A stretch of 64,000 nt of DNA, from assembly GCA_945888625.1 (NCBI GenBank), contig CAMDAH010000002.1, positions 124,001 through 188,000 on the forward strand, in the 5' to 3' direction. Origin of the DNA: Chryseobacterium gleum (GTDB lineage Bacteria; Bacteroidota; Bacteroidia; Flavobacteriales_D; Crocinitomicaceae). Positions within the stretch are counted from its first letter, which is position 1. Every line of letters starts with the position of its first letter. Under the pieces are notes generated by a model. The model ran no database searches. It saw nothing but the letters and a program-made list of their open reading frames with translations, and was not told where the DNA came from. The translations under genes were made by a program, and so were the position numbers. Positions 53,375 to 63,268 of the stretch are shown here, one piece after another.

Positions 53375-55207
53375 TTACTCAACAATTATTTTTTTGACGT
53401 AGTTTTTGCCACCAATATTTATTTTAAGTGTGTACATTCCAGATGGAAATTTGGAGACATCTATTTTTATCGACTTTGAATTGGGACGCAAAGTCCGTAA
53501 TTCCCGCCCTGTATCATCATTGATGTGAATAGTTCTTATTACCGCCTCACTTTGTATTTGTAGAAAGTCACTCGTCGGATTTGGAAATACGGAAAATGGT
53601 AGCGTGGATTCATCAATAGAACCGATGCAGTCATTCACAACGACTTCATAAGTGGCAGTTGCCTGTTGCCCTGTCAAATTATCGGTTACTGTTAATTGAT
53701 AGCTCGTTGTCTGATTTGGACTTACCGAAAGTTGATTTTCTGATGTGCCATTATTCCAAAGTAAATCAAGGGAATCAGATCCGCCTGATATGGAGCTTTG
53801 CAAGGTAATTGTTTCGCCAATGCAGATAGTATCTGTGGAGTTTTGTAGCGCTAAATTCTTTTTTAGGATGGTAAACTCATCTAAAATTTGTCCATTAGAT
53901 CGTAGGTATTTAGCATCTAAGCGGTTTCGATAAACATCCATGATGAAAGAGCCATAGACGCCACTTCCGTTGTCGCCAAAATGAAAAACAGGATGATTCA
54001 TTGTACCGTCGTTGTTTTCACTTCCCGAATTACCGCAAACTACATAAACGGTTCCATCGCTATTAGTAGCAAATTTATCTTTCACGTAAGCATTCCCTTC
54101 ACTGAACTTACCATTCGTTCCATTTACTAAATTCGTGGCAGGGTTCCACGTAGAGCTATTACCAAAATGGTCTTTGATAAGGTAACTTCGCTCAAACACA
54201 TGGCTGTGTCCGCATACAACAAGGTCAACGTTGTATGACTCTAAAACGGGCACAACGTCTTCGCGCATCGTTTTCATGACAAGCTCCGTAGCTCCATCAG
54301 AGTCATGTGAGCCTTTTGAGTAAGGAGGTTGATGGAAATAAGCAATCGTGAAATCTTGCTGGTTTTGCGACAAATCATCGTGTATGTAATCAATCATGCG
54401 CTGAACTCCCGTTCCGGTTTGTAAGAAATCAAATACCTCGGAATTTAATGAAATAAAATGAACGTTACCGTAATCATAAGAATAGAAAACTTCTAAGTTG
54501 GACGGGTAGCCCCCTGCCTCTGCTTGCTCTGGAACATCGACTATATCGAAGTAAGGTCCTTCATGGTTTTCCAAAGGAATGTTCGAATACGGGATTCCTA
54601 AAAAGGCACTTTGAGCCCAAATTTCATTGTAATCATGGTTTCCCGGTGTTGGCATAAATGGTAACCATGAGAAAATATCCATAAATCCGTTGAGACCAAA
54701 TAGTTTACTTTGGTATTCCGCATCTTTTCCGTCGTTGTATACGTTGTCACCTAACCACAACCACACATCGGTCGCTTGGTTTCCTGTCCAATTTAAATAG
54801 GAAGATTTTACAGCTATTTGTCCAGCATTACCTTTTCCAAAGTCACCAATGGCCCAAATTCGTATCGAATCCTGTGATCCAGAAACAGGATTTGTTTTGA
54901 ACCGATGCATGCTGGTATTCCCACCATAAATTTGTTGATCGCCAACGGCATAGAAATAATTGCTTGATGAAGGCAATCCAGTAATCGTTACCGTATGATC
55001 GGTGGTATTTGAATTCCCAAGCGCCATAGCAGATAAATTTGTCGTATCGGGTCCGTACCATACTGTTGAATTCGTGGCAATGTTGCTTCGCCATTTTATT
55101 ACAATGCTGTTGGGCGTGGGGGTTTGTAAATAGGGGCCACGAACAACTGTTGCAATTTGTGCCGCAAATGGAAAGCTTAATAAAAGAAAAAATAGTAATA
55201 ATCGCAT
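53375..55207 (-). CDS. Secreted metallophosphoesterase (purple acid phosphatase-like) with T9SS C-terminal sorting domain
   Basis: 'VVRGPYLQTPTPNSIVIKWRSN', 'GDFGKG', 'LGDNVYNDG', 'PGNHDY', 'CGHSHVFERS'; C-term 'FSVFPNPTSDFLQIQSEAV...FPSGMYTLKINIGGKNYVKKIIVE'. Confidence 0.92.
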   Translation of the reverse strand: MRLLLFFLLLSFPFAAQIATVVRGPYLQTPTPNSIVIKWRSNIATNSTVWYGPDTTNLSAMALGNSNTTDHTVTITGLPSSSNYFYAVGDQQIYGGNTSMHRFKTNPVSGSQDSIRIWAIGDFGKGNAGQIAVKSSYLNWTGNQATDVWLWLGDNVYNDGKDAEYQSKLFGLNGFMDIFSWLPFMPTPGNHDYNEIWAQSAFLGIPYSNIPLENHEGPYFDIVDVPEQAEAGGYPSNLEVFYSYDYGNVHFISLNSEVFDFLQTGTGVQRMIDYIHDDLSQNQQDFTIAYFHQPPYSKGSHDSDGATELVMKTMREDVVPVLESYNVDLVVCGHSHVFERSYLIKDHFGNSSTWNPATNLVNGTNGKFSEGNAYVKDKFATNSDGTVYVVCGNSGSENNDGTMNHPVFHFGDNGSGVYGSFIMDVYRNRLDAKYLRSNGQILDEFTILKKNLALQNSTDTICIGETITLQSSISGGSDSLDLLWNNGTSENQLSVSPNQTTSYQLTVTDNLTGQQATATYEVVVNDCIGSIDESTLPFSVFPNPTSDFLQIQSEAVIRTIHINDDTGRELRTLRPNSKSIKIDVSKFPSGMYTLKINIGGKNYVKKIIVE

Positions 55208-55307
55208 AGCTTTATTTTTGCATATATTTAATCAAAATTATGTACTAAGCTTTTCTTAAATGTTAAGGTAATTTTAAATAAAACAATATTTTTTCACACT
55301 TTTGCAG

Positions 55308-56444
55308 GTGCTTAAATTTATACTATTCTTTTTTTATTTTGGTTTTATTCAATTGGCTATATGTCAAGTGAAAAATCCAAATTTTGTCCGGCGATACATC
55401 AATAAGTTTACTAATGATACGACAGAAAAGGCGGGCTTCCAAAACTTAATCTATCCAATTGCAGCTTATGCACCCGAAACTAAATGGGAGTTTGGTGCGA
55501 GTAGCGTCCTAATCGGTTATGCAAAAAAAGACACAAATAATCGACTATCTGAATTGAGTGTTTTTACATTTTTTACAACCGAAAGGCAATATGGAGCAAC
55601 GATTGAACATGCACTATATGCCGATAAAAATAAGTGGTTTCTCTTGGGGAAGTTGAAAACCCAAAGTTTTCCCCTATCCTACCATGGTATTGGAGCGAAC
55701 AGTGCTAAAGAAAAAATTGCTGTTGTTGAATCTTTCACCTTCAATTGGAAAGAGCGTATACTTCGGAAAATTTGGCGAGATTTTTTTATCGGTCTTGAAT
55801 TGGATTTTCAAAGTTTAAGCCGAGTAAACTTTAAATCGTACACTAATGATGTTTCCCTGTTGACACCTATAGGCTTTCAGGGGTCGAACAATTTGGGGAT
55901 TGGTATTGGACTATTGCACGACAATAGGCAAAATGTGTTAAACGTGCGAAATGGACTTTTTGCAGAAACAGCCTTTTTAAGTTATCGTAAGCGACTGGGG
56001 AGCATCAATAATTTTAGCACATTATTTACTGATTTGAGGTATTTTATTCCAATTCGAACCAGAAATGTGTTGGCAATTCAATCCGTTGGACAATTTACCC
56101 TTGGTGACGCGCCATTCAATCAGTATGCGCTGATGGGTGGAGAAATGATGATGAGGGGTTATTATTTTGGGAGGTTTCGAGACAGAAACTTCATTAGTTT
56201 ACAGACAGAATACAGAATGCTTCCCTTGTTTTTTGCTAAAAAGTTCGGTCTAGCAGTTTTTGCCTCCACGGGAATTATTTATGATAAAGCAATAAACATC
56301 AGTACCATGAACTTAAAATATGCTGGTGGTGCCGGGATTCATTACCTTTTATTCCCCAAAAAAGACGTGTGGACACGCTTTGATTTTGCTGTCAACAATG
56401 AAGGTAAAACCGGCGTTTATCTTTACATGGGTTGTGCGTTTTAG
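55308..56444 (+). CDS. BamA/TamA (Omp85)-like outer membrane beta-barrel protein
   Basis: Signal-peptide-like N-terminus; 'GGEMMMRGYYFGRFRDRNFISLQTEYRM' is the Omp85 surface-antigen motif. Start codon uncertain (TTG 55302 or GTG 55308). Confidence 0.75.
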   Translation: MLKFILFFFYFGFIQLAICQVKNPNFVRRYINKFTNDTTEKAGFQNLIYPIAAYAPETKWEFGASSVLIGYAKKDTNNRLSELSVFTFFTTERQYGATIEHALYADKNKWFLLGKLKTQSFPLSYHGIGANSAKEKIAVVESFTFNWKERILRKIWRDFFIGLELDFQSLSRVNFKSYTNDVSLLTPIGFQGSNNLGIGIGLLHDNRQNVLNVRNGLFAETAFLSYRKRLGSINNFSTLFTDLRYFIPIRTRNVLAIQSVGQFTLGDAPFNQYALMGGEMMMRGYYFGRFRDRNFISLQTEYRMLPLFFAKKFGLAVFASTGIIYDKAINISTMNLKYAGGAGIHYLLFPKKDVWTRFDFAVNNEGKTGVYLYMGCAF

Positions 56445-56856
56445 GATGAATTGGGTTGTTAATTTAACCTCTTTACGGGGAATTTATCTACTTTTTTTGA
56501 ATAACATGCGAGTTACTTATCGTTGACTTATTTTATATTTTCTTTTGGATTATGTTTCCTTAATTGCAAATACGGGTGTTCAAATAATAGATTTAAGAAT
56601 TAAATTAAATCATGTAAAGTTTAGAACATTAAAATTCAATTATTTTGAGGGACTTGATAGTTTCTCTCTAAATTATTGGTTTGATGAGTTGATTGAAATC
56701 AAAAACATAGCAAAATTTATTAGAAAGTATGACCTTGAACAATTGGTTAATTAAGAATATCATTATCATCAGCTTGTTATGAAAACATCTTTAATATAAT
56801 ATTTTATTAACATGCCGAAACTAAAGTATATTTATTTTTACTTAAAAAAACAAAAT

Positions 56857-58080
56857 ATGAAACTTCAATTTACCCTCGTATCTTTATTCTTCACCTTAAT
56901 CATGTTTGCTTCTCAACCTAGAAAAGTATTGATTATTGGAATAGATGGTGTTCGTACGGATGCTTTACAACAAGCAAACACTCCCAATATTGACGCCTTG
57001 ATTGCTTCAGGTTTTTATACCTATGAGTCCTGGCATGAGGGTATAACAGTATCCGGTCCGTCATGGTCTACCATAATGTGTGGAGTAGAATTTCCGAAGC
57101 ACGGAGTAACCAGCAATTCGTATTCAGGAAGCAACTACAACCAGTACCCCTATTTTACCCGCCTTGCTAAAGATTGTCTACCTGACTTATATGAAGTTCA
57201 AATCGTGCAATGGGCTCCTATGAGCGATAATGTGTACAACGATGGATGGGACCAAAAAATTAAAGTGTGTGATGGATGCGGCGCCAACAGCGTTTCTGCT
57301 GCGCAAACCCAACTGGCCAATCCTAATTTGGATGTACTTTTTGTATATTTTGATGAATGCGACTTAACAGGGCATTCTATTGGATTTAACCCTGCGAATC
57401 CGGCCTACATTGCTGCTATTCAAACCGTTGACGGTCATGTAGGTAGCATATTAAACGCCTTGTACAGTCGTCCGAATTATGCCAATGAAGATTGGATTAT
57501 CTTATTAACCACCGATCATGGCGGCATTGGAACTGGGCATGGAGGAAATACCAATTCAGAACGCAAGATTTGGTGGGTAGGAAGTGGAAACAACCCTGTT
57601 TCAAAACAACTCACCAATGTTGCTGATCCTGGAAGTTATGTAATGGGAAATCATAACGCACAAGTCGCGCTTAACAATCCGTCGCAAGCCGATATCGCGG
57701 TAACAGCACTTGATCATTTATTTAGGGGTACTTCCTGCAATCCTACTGACCCAGCGTTTAACTTAGATGGAACCTCATGGTTGGATTCCTTGCATTCAGA
57801 TCCTATTGTTGCTACTACTGAAATTCAAGAAGATTTCATAAAAATGTACCCCAATCCTGCAACGGATATTCTGAGCATTTGGTTTGAGAATAATGATCAA
57901 CAATCGATATCCTACGTGATTTATAACCTTCAGGGAAAGGCTGTGAAAGAAGAAGAGAATGCTGAAGCAATTAATGCAAATAAGCTCAATATCGATTTAT
58001 CCAAGCTTAGACGAGGAAATTACCTCTTGAAATTTCAAATTGGAGGTAAGCTTCTCACCAAGCCCTTCATTGTAGAATAA
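56857..58080 (+). CDS. Alkaline-phosphatase-superfamily hydrolase (type I phosphodiesterase/nucleotide pyrophosphatase-like) with T9SS C-terminal domain
   Basis: 'KVLIIGIDGVRTDALQQANTPNIDALIASG', 'SGPSWSTIMCGV', 'TTDHGGIGTGHGG'; C-term 'IKMYPNPATDILSIW...LRRGNYLLKFQIGGKLLTKPFIVE'. Start set to signal-peptide ATG. Confidence 0.88.
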   Translation: MKLQFTLVSLFFTLIMFASQPRKVLIIGIDGVRTDALQQANTPNIDALIASGFYTYESWHEGITVSGPSWSTIMCGVEFPKHGVTSNSYSGSNYNQYPYFTRLAKDCLPDLYEVQIVQWAPMSDNVYNDGWDQKIKVCDGCGANSVSAAQTQLANPNLDVLFVYFDECDLTGHSIGFNPANPAYIAAIQTVDGHVGSILNALYSRPNYANEDWIILLTTDHGGIGTGHGGNTNSERKIWWVGSGNNPVSKQLTNVADPGSYVMGNHNAQVALNNPSQADIAVTALDHLFRGTSCNPTDPAFNLDGTSWLDSLHSDPIVATTEIQEDFIKMYPNPATDILSIWFENNDQQSISYVIYNLQGKAVKEEENAEAINANKLNIDLSKLRRGNYLLKFQIGGKLLTKPFIVE

Positions 58081-58253
58081 TTGTGTGCTTCTCAAGCGAT
58101 CATAGGTAAAAATATTAGGATAGCATTGAAGATTTTTTCGTTGCTTTCCGTTTATCAATCTATAACTATGATTTATTCAACAAAGATGATCAAGCGTTTC
58201 AAATTTAATATAAAGGGAATAATAAGTTTGGAAAATCATCTTAGTTTAGGTGT

Positions 58254-59528
58254 GTGAAAAAGGTTCCGAATCAAAGTTTATTGTTTTTCTTTTGGTCATT
58301 TACGGCGGTTTTCATGGCCTATTCCACCATGTACGCCTTTAGAAAGCCTTTAAATGCAGGGACCTATGAAGGCGAAACTGTTTGGGGATTTGGATTAAAA
58401 TCGATATTACTTACGAGTCAAATTGTCGGGTACATGCTTTCCAAGTTTATTGGAATCAAAGTGATTTCTGAATTATCTAACACCTCTCGAAAACGCTTAA
58501 TACTTTACCTTATTCTTTTTGCTCATGCCGCACTTTTACTTTTTGCATTAGTGCCTGTTCCATATAAATTCATATGTTTATTTCTCAATGGTTTGCCGCT
58601 GGGCCTCGTTTGGGGGGTGCTTTTTTCGTTTGTAGAAGGAAGGAAACTAACTGAAGCCTTAGCTGCAGGTATCGCCATTGGCGCCATTCTCTCCTCAGGT
58701 TTGGTGAAATCCTTGGCAAGATACCTAATGGATAATGCCTACTTCAATGTACCAGAATTTTGGATGCCCTTCGCGGTTGGTCTTATCTTCCTACCTATAT
58801 TGCTGTTGTCTATTTGGATGTTACAACAAATACCCGAACCTGATGCAGAAGACATCCATCTCAAGACCAAACGGTCTGCCTTAACTGGAAAAAAACGAAT
58901 CCGTTTGTTATTTCTTTTTTTGCCGGGTATACTTTCGTTTGTTTTTTTGTACTTGTGCTTAACGGTATTTCGTGATTTTCGAGATAACTACGCTGTTGAA
59001 ATTATGGAAGCGTCTGGCGAATTCAATTCAGGAGTTTTTATAAAAACCGAACTTCTCGTTGCATTTACCGTTTTGCTAACGACCTCATTGGTCATTTTTG
59101 TAAAAAATAATTCCCGCGCTTTTTTTCTGTGCCAATGGCTCATTTTATTGGGGTTTATCCTTATGTTTCTAGCAGGTATAAGCTTAAGTAATGGGCAAAT
59201 TTCGTTTATAAGTTTTACCATTTTAAGCGGAATTGGCATGGCTATGGGTTACGTGCCTTTTCAAATCGTACTCCTTGAACGTTTTGTTGCGGCTTATCGA
59301 ATCGAAGGAAACGTTGGATTCCTTATGTATTTATCTGATAGTTTTGGATATTTAGCAAGCGTTATTCTCATTTTTTCAGGGGAATTTGGTTGGTGGAATT
59401 TTAACAAAAGTGACCTAATTGTCCAATTGGCGATTTACGGCAGTGCTGCGGGATTGGTGTTTTCGATTTTTGGTCTTATTTATTTCCATCTGCGTGGAAC
59501 TGTCTATGAAAAAGCATTAAATATTTAA
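58254..59528 (+). CDS. MFS-like transporter, DUF5690-like
   Basis: Polytopic; 'FFWSFTAVFMAYSTMYAFRKPLNAGTYEG' resembles organophosphate:Pi antiporter-type MFS N-termini; GTG start. Confidence 0.75.
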   Translation: MKKVPNQSLLFFFWSFTAVFMAYSTMYAFRKPLNAGTYEGETVWGFGLKSILLTSQIVGYMLSKFIGIKVISELSNTSRKRLILYLILFAHAALLLFALVPVPYKFICLFLNGLPLGLVWGVLFSFVEGRKLTEALAAGIAIGAILSSGLVKSLARYLMDNAYFNVPEFWMPFAVGLIFLPILLLSIWMLQQIPEPDAEDIHLKTKRSALTGKKRIRLLFLFLPGILSFVFLYLCLTVFRDFRDNYAVEIMEASGEFNSGVFIKTELLVAFTVLLTTSLVIFVKNNSRAFFLCQWLILLGFILMFLAGISLSNGQISFISFTILSGIGMAMGYVPFQIVLLERFVAAYRIEGNVGFLMYLSDSFGYLASVILIFSGEFGWWNFNKSDLIVQLAIYGSAAGLVFSIFGLIYFHLRGTVYEKALNI

Positions 59529-59572
59529 CACTCAATTCATGTTTTAGTCACCTTAGGATTTTAAATTTACTT

Positions 59573-60529
59573 GTGAATTTCAGACTTATTATAATTTTAT
59601 CTTTCCTTTTTTTGTTGTTGAACAGCATGCTTGTGACTGGTCAAAAAACAAAGAAAGTTTTAATCATCGGAATTGATGGTTGTCGTTCAGATGCTTTATT
59701 GAAGGCCAATACACCAACAATTGACTCGTTAATTTCCATTGGATTATTTACTCAAAGTTCATGGCATTTGGGAAAAACTAAATCCGGACCTGGATGGTCG
59801 AGTATGTTAACAGGCGTTTGGGATGCGAAACATCGCGTGCACAACAACCGATTTTCGGGACATCAGTTCGAGAAATACCCTTTTTTTCCAGCATACCTTA
59901 AGGCCTTGGATAGCACGATCAATAGCACTATAATCATAAGTTGGAAATCGCTAGCAAACCTTGCGCCGAAATTTGGTTGGGATCAAAGTATTTTCGCATA
60001 CAACGACGAAGAATGTTTGCAAAAGACCTTACAGTGCCTTTCAACCCGAGATCCAGAAATCATTATGGTACATTTTAATGATGTAGACCACATTGGGCAC
60101 CTTAGTGGTTTTGAACTTGACAACCCAAGATATATCAAAGCAATTGAAGGGTTAGATGAAAAAATAAAACGCCTGTTCTATTACCTTAATAACCGCCCTA
60201 ATTTTACCAATGAAGATTGGTTAATACTCTCGTCCACCGACCACGGAGGAACAAAGCATGGGCATTCCAATAGTAGTGTAATGGAACGTAAAATTTGGTG
60301 GTTGGGTGTGAATTCAGCACTGCCTAAAGGTCAGCTAATTTCACAAGATCCGGGTTCATTTTATTACCCGGAAGTTCCTTTCTGTAGCCATGCTCAAACG
60401 CCAACACCCTATATTGTAGATATTGCAGCAACTGCCTTAGATTTTCTCATGCCCAATTCAAAGGAATTACCCTTAACTTTGGAAGGCAAATCATGGCTTA
60501 ATAAACCTATTTCTAATGCGAAAAATTGA
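59573..60529 (+). CDS. Alkaline-phosphatase-superfamily hydrolase without T9SS domain, paralogue of 56857-58080
   Basis: 'KVLIIGIDGCRSDALLKANTPTIDSLISIG', 'SGPGWSSMLTGV', 'SSTDHGGTKHGHS'; signal peptide MNFRLIIILSFLFLLLNSMLVTGQ; GTG start; ends at 'GKSWLNKPISNAKN'. Confidence 0.87.
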   Translation: MNFRLIIILSFLFLLLNSMLVTGQKTKKVLIIGIDGCRSDALLKANTPTIDSLISIGLFTQSSWHLGKTKSGPGWSSMLTGVWDAKHRVHNNRFSGHQFEKYPFFPAYLKALDSTINSTIIISWKSLANLAPKFGWDQSIFAYNDEECLQKTLQCLSTRDPEIIMVHFNDVDHIGHLSGFELDNPRYIKAIEGLDEKIKRLFYYLNNRPNFTNEDWLILSSTDHGGTKHGHSNSSVMERKIWWLGVNSALPKGQLISQDPGSFYYPEVPFCSHAQTPTPYIVDIAATALDFLMPNSKELPLTLEGKSWLNKPISNAKN

Positions 60530-61322
60530 CACCATCATTTTTGATTGGGCGGGTACCTTAGTAGATTTTGGGTGCATGGCTCCAGTTAAGGTCTTTATTG
60601 AAGTTTTTAGGGAAGTAGGCATAGAAATTACGGAAGCCGAAGCACGCGAACCCATGGGCCTCAGTAAGCGTCAGCATATTATAGCCATTATAAAACAACC
60701 GCGTGTGCAACAATTATGGATAGAACATTTCGGTGAACCTGCAACGAAGCGGGATATTGATATACTATACAAAGCATTTGAGCCGAAACTTTTAGCCTCG
60801 GTTTCAGACTACGTTGAACTCATTCCTGGCGTAGTTGAGACCTTGAACAAATTGCGAAAGCAAGGCATTAAAATCGGTTCTACCAGCGGTTACAGCCGCC
60901 AAGTGCTGGATAAAATCATCTCATTGGCCCAAGCACAAGGCTTGGAGTTAGATTACTCTGTTGCAGGAGATGAATGCAAGGAAGGAAGGCCATCTCCCTT
61001 TATGATTTTTAGAAACATGGAACATTTCAGTACCTATCACACAGATTCCGTGATCAAAGTAGGTGATACGGTTTCCGACATCGAAGAAGGATTGAATGCG
61101 GGGGTATGGACTGTGGCTGTTATTACAGGTAATGAAATTGGAATGTCGAACGGCGATTGGACTGCGCTATCCACTGAGAAAAAGGAAGAAATAATGCATC
61201 ACGCCAAGGATAATTTTAATCGTTACGGTGCACATTTCATCTTAAAAGACCTGAACAGACTCATAGAAGTTATCGAAGAAATTAATCTGATTTTAATTTG
61301 TGAAACCAATAATCAATACTAA
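60516..61322 (+). CDS. phnX: Phosphonoacetaldehyde hydrolase (phosphonatase)
   Basis: 'IIFDWAGTLVDFGCMAPVKVFIEVFREVGIEITEAEAREPMGLSKRQHIIAI', 'GSTSGYSRQVLDKI', 'VIKVGDTVSDIEEGLNAGVWTVAVITGNEIG'. Confidence 0.92.
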   Translation: MRKIDTIIFDWAGTLVDFGCMAPVKVFIEVFREVGIEITEAEAREPMGLSKRQHIIAIIKQPRVQQLWIEHFGEPATKRDIDILYKAFEPKLLASVSDYVELIPGVVETLNKLRKQGIKIGSTSGYSRQVLDKIISLAQAQGLELDYSVAGDECKEGRPSPFMIFRNMEHFSTYHTDSVIKVGDTVSDIEEGLNAGVWTVAVITGNEIGMSNGDWTALSTEKKEEIMHHAKDNFNRYGAHFILKDLNRLIEVIEEINLILICETNNQY

Positions 61323-61325
61323 CCT

Positions 61326-62579
61326 ATGAAAACAGTTACAATTTTATTTTTTACAGCCTTTAGTTACGGAATTATGGCGCAATGCCAACCGAGTCCTGCA
61401 ATTACTAACATTTACCAACCCATTGGTGCACTAAACTCACCTAGCGGTGGGCTGCTTACCCCTTCGAACTTTTATGCGAGTCCTGGACAACCCTTTAGCC
61501 AAGTGGTTACGGCAATGGCTCCTGAACAATTGACGGTTGCTAACCCTTTAGGATTTCCACCGACCATTACGGTCAATGTCAATTGGATTAGAGTAACGAA
61601 CATTCAAAATCTTCCTTCATGGGTATCCTATCAATGTGGTGGGCAACTTGACCCCTCGGATCCGTGCAAAATGGCTTATCCAACATGGAGTTGCGTAAAC
61701 GCCTATGCCAATACCGCAAATGGAACAGTACCCTTGAATGAAGTTCCAGGGAGTGTGTATTCGCTAGAAGTCATTGTTGACGCAAATGCGACTATTCTTG
61801 GCACCCAATCGAATTACAACGGAGGAAACATCAGCTTGTATATTTTAAATAGTTTGGTCAATAGCCTTTCCTTTGATTCTTGTAACGGAGGAACAATAAG
61901 CACTACTACTTCAGGGGGATTTAACGATCCAGGAGCCTACGTTTACACATGGAGTAACGGACAACAAACACCTCAAATCAGTAACTTACAAAACGGGTGG
62001 TACACCTGTACAGTGTTGGACCAAGCCACAGGATGGGTTACTACCGATAGCGTTTTAGTAAGTGGGATTCAGCCCGTAATACTAGTGAACGATATTGCCG
62101 TAACGCAACCTACAAACACTAACAATGGCGCAATCAACGTTGCAGTAAGTGGGGGAAATGCTCCATTTAGCTATGCTTGGAGCGGTCCTAATGGTTTCAC
62201 CGCTTCCACTTCCTCTATCACTAATTTGTTTGGAGGTACTTACATCTTGACTGTTACAGATGCCTCGGGTTGCGTTGCTACCAAAACGTATTTTTTAAGT
62301 GCTTTGGGCATTTCAAATAATTCTATAGGACACATTAAGTTATTTCCAAACCCTGCAAATGATTACATTATCGTAAAAGGATTAAAAAGCTCAGAAGCAA
62401 CCGTTGAAATCGCCATTTATTCTTTAGATGGTGCTCGTGTAGCGATGAAAACCTATCACGTAAATGACTCGAAAGTTCAGATTGAAACAGCTGAGTTGGC
62501 CGATGGAAAGTACATGCTTGAAATAATACAATCCAACTTAAGTATTTTCAGGCCTTTTGTTATTAAGCACATGGAATGA
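61326..62579 (+). CDS. Surface protein with SprB-like repeat and T9SS C-terminal sorting domain
   Basis: 'NDIAVTQPTNTNNGAINVAVSGGNAPFSYAWSGPNGFTASTSSITNLFGGTYILTVTDASGCVATKTYFL' (SprB repeat); C-term 'IKLFPNPANDYIIVKG...LADGKYMLEIIQSN'. Confidence 0.85.
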   Translation: MKTVTILFFTAFSYGIMAQCQPSPAITNIYQPIGALNSPSGGLLTPSNFYASPGQPFSQVVTAMAPEQLTVANPLGFPPTITVNVNWIRVTNIQNLPSWVSYQCGGQLDPSDPCKMAYPTWSCVNAYANTANGTVPLNEVPGSVYSLEVIVDANATILGTQSNYNGGNISLYILNSLVNSLSFDSCNGGTISTTTSGGFNDPGAYVYTWSNGQQTPQISNLQNGWYTCTVLDQATGWVTTDSVLVSGIQPVILVNDIAVTQPTNTNNGAINVAVSGGNAPFSYAWSGPNGFTASTSSITNLFGGTYILTVTDASGCVATKTYFLSALGISNNSIGHIKLFPNPANDYIIVKGLKSSEATVEIAIYSLDGARVAMKTYHVNDSKVQIETAELADGKYMLEIIQSNLSIFRPFVIKHME

Positions 62580-63268
62580 TAAATAATTTTCCAAAAGGAA
62601 TAGAACTCTTCGTTTTTGATATGGCGGGGACAACGGTTGACGAAACCTTTGCGGTTCATGATGCCTTAATTGCAGCATTCGCCAGCGTTGGAAAAAACAT
62701 CACTCGGAACCAAGCGAACCTTTCGGTCGGCGTACCAAAACCTTTGGGAATTGAGTCCATTTTAATAGCTTTCTTTGAACCTGCCAGCTCCGATGAAGTA
62801 TATAAACTTCACAATAAATTTCTCGAAAATATCAATAAATATTACTTGGAAAAACAAATTCAGCCCACTGAAGGAACGCTTGAACTATTCCAAGCACTGC
62901 GATCTAAAGGCATAAAAATAATGTTAGATACCGGCTTTTCAAGTACCACAGCGGATATCATTATTCAACGTTTAGGATGGGAAGCCCTTATTGATGGGAG
63001 AGTTTGCAGCGACGAAGTACCAAACGGAAGACCTCATCCCGATATGATTTATCAGGCCATGGAACAGTGTGGAATTCAACATCCAAACCATGTTGTAAAA
63101 GTAGGCGATACACCAGTCGATATCCAACAAGGGAAAAATGCAAATTGCGCTTACATCATTGCTGTGGATGCAGGAACTTTTCCCAAAGAGTCTTTAGAAG
63201 CTGAAAACCCTGATTTGATCGTAAAAAAATTGAATGAAATCATCCCTCTTATTGAAGCCCATGTATGA
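62576..63268 (+). CDS. Phosphonatase-like HAD hydrolase (PhnX-like, cf. TIGR03351)
   Basis: 'IELFVFDMAGTTVDETFAVHDALIAAF', 'MLDTGFSSTTADIIIQRLGW', 'VVKVGDTPVDIQQGKNANC'. Confidence 0.85.
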   Translation: MINNFPKGIELFVFDMAGTTVDETFAVHDALIAAFASVGKNITRNQANLSVGVPKPLGIESILIAFFEPASSDEVYKLHNKFLENINKYYLEKQIQPTEGTLELFQALRSKGIKIMLDTGFSSTTADIIIQRLGWEALIDGRVCSDEVPNGRPHPDMIYQAMEQCGIQHPNHVVKVGDTPVDIQQGKNANCAYIIAVDAGTFPKESLEAENPDLIVKKLNEIIPLIEAHV

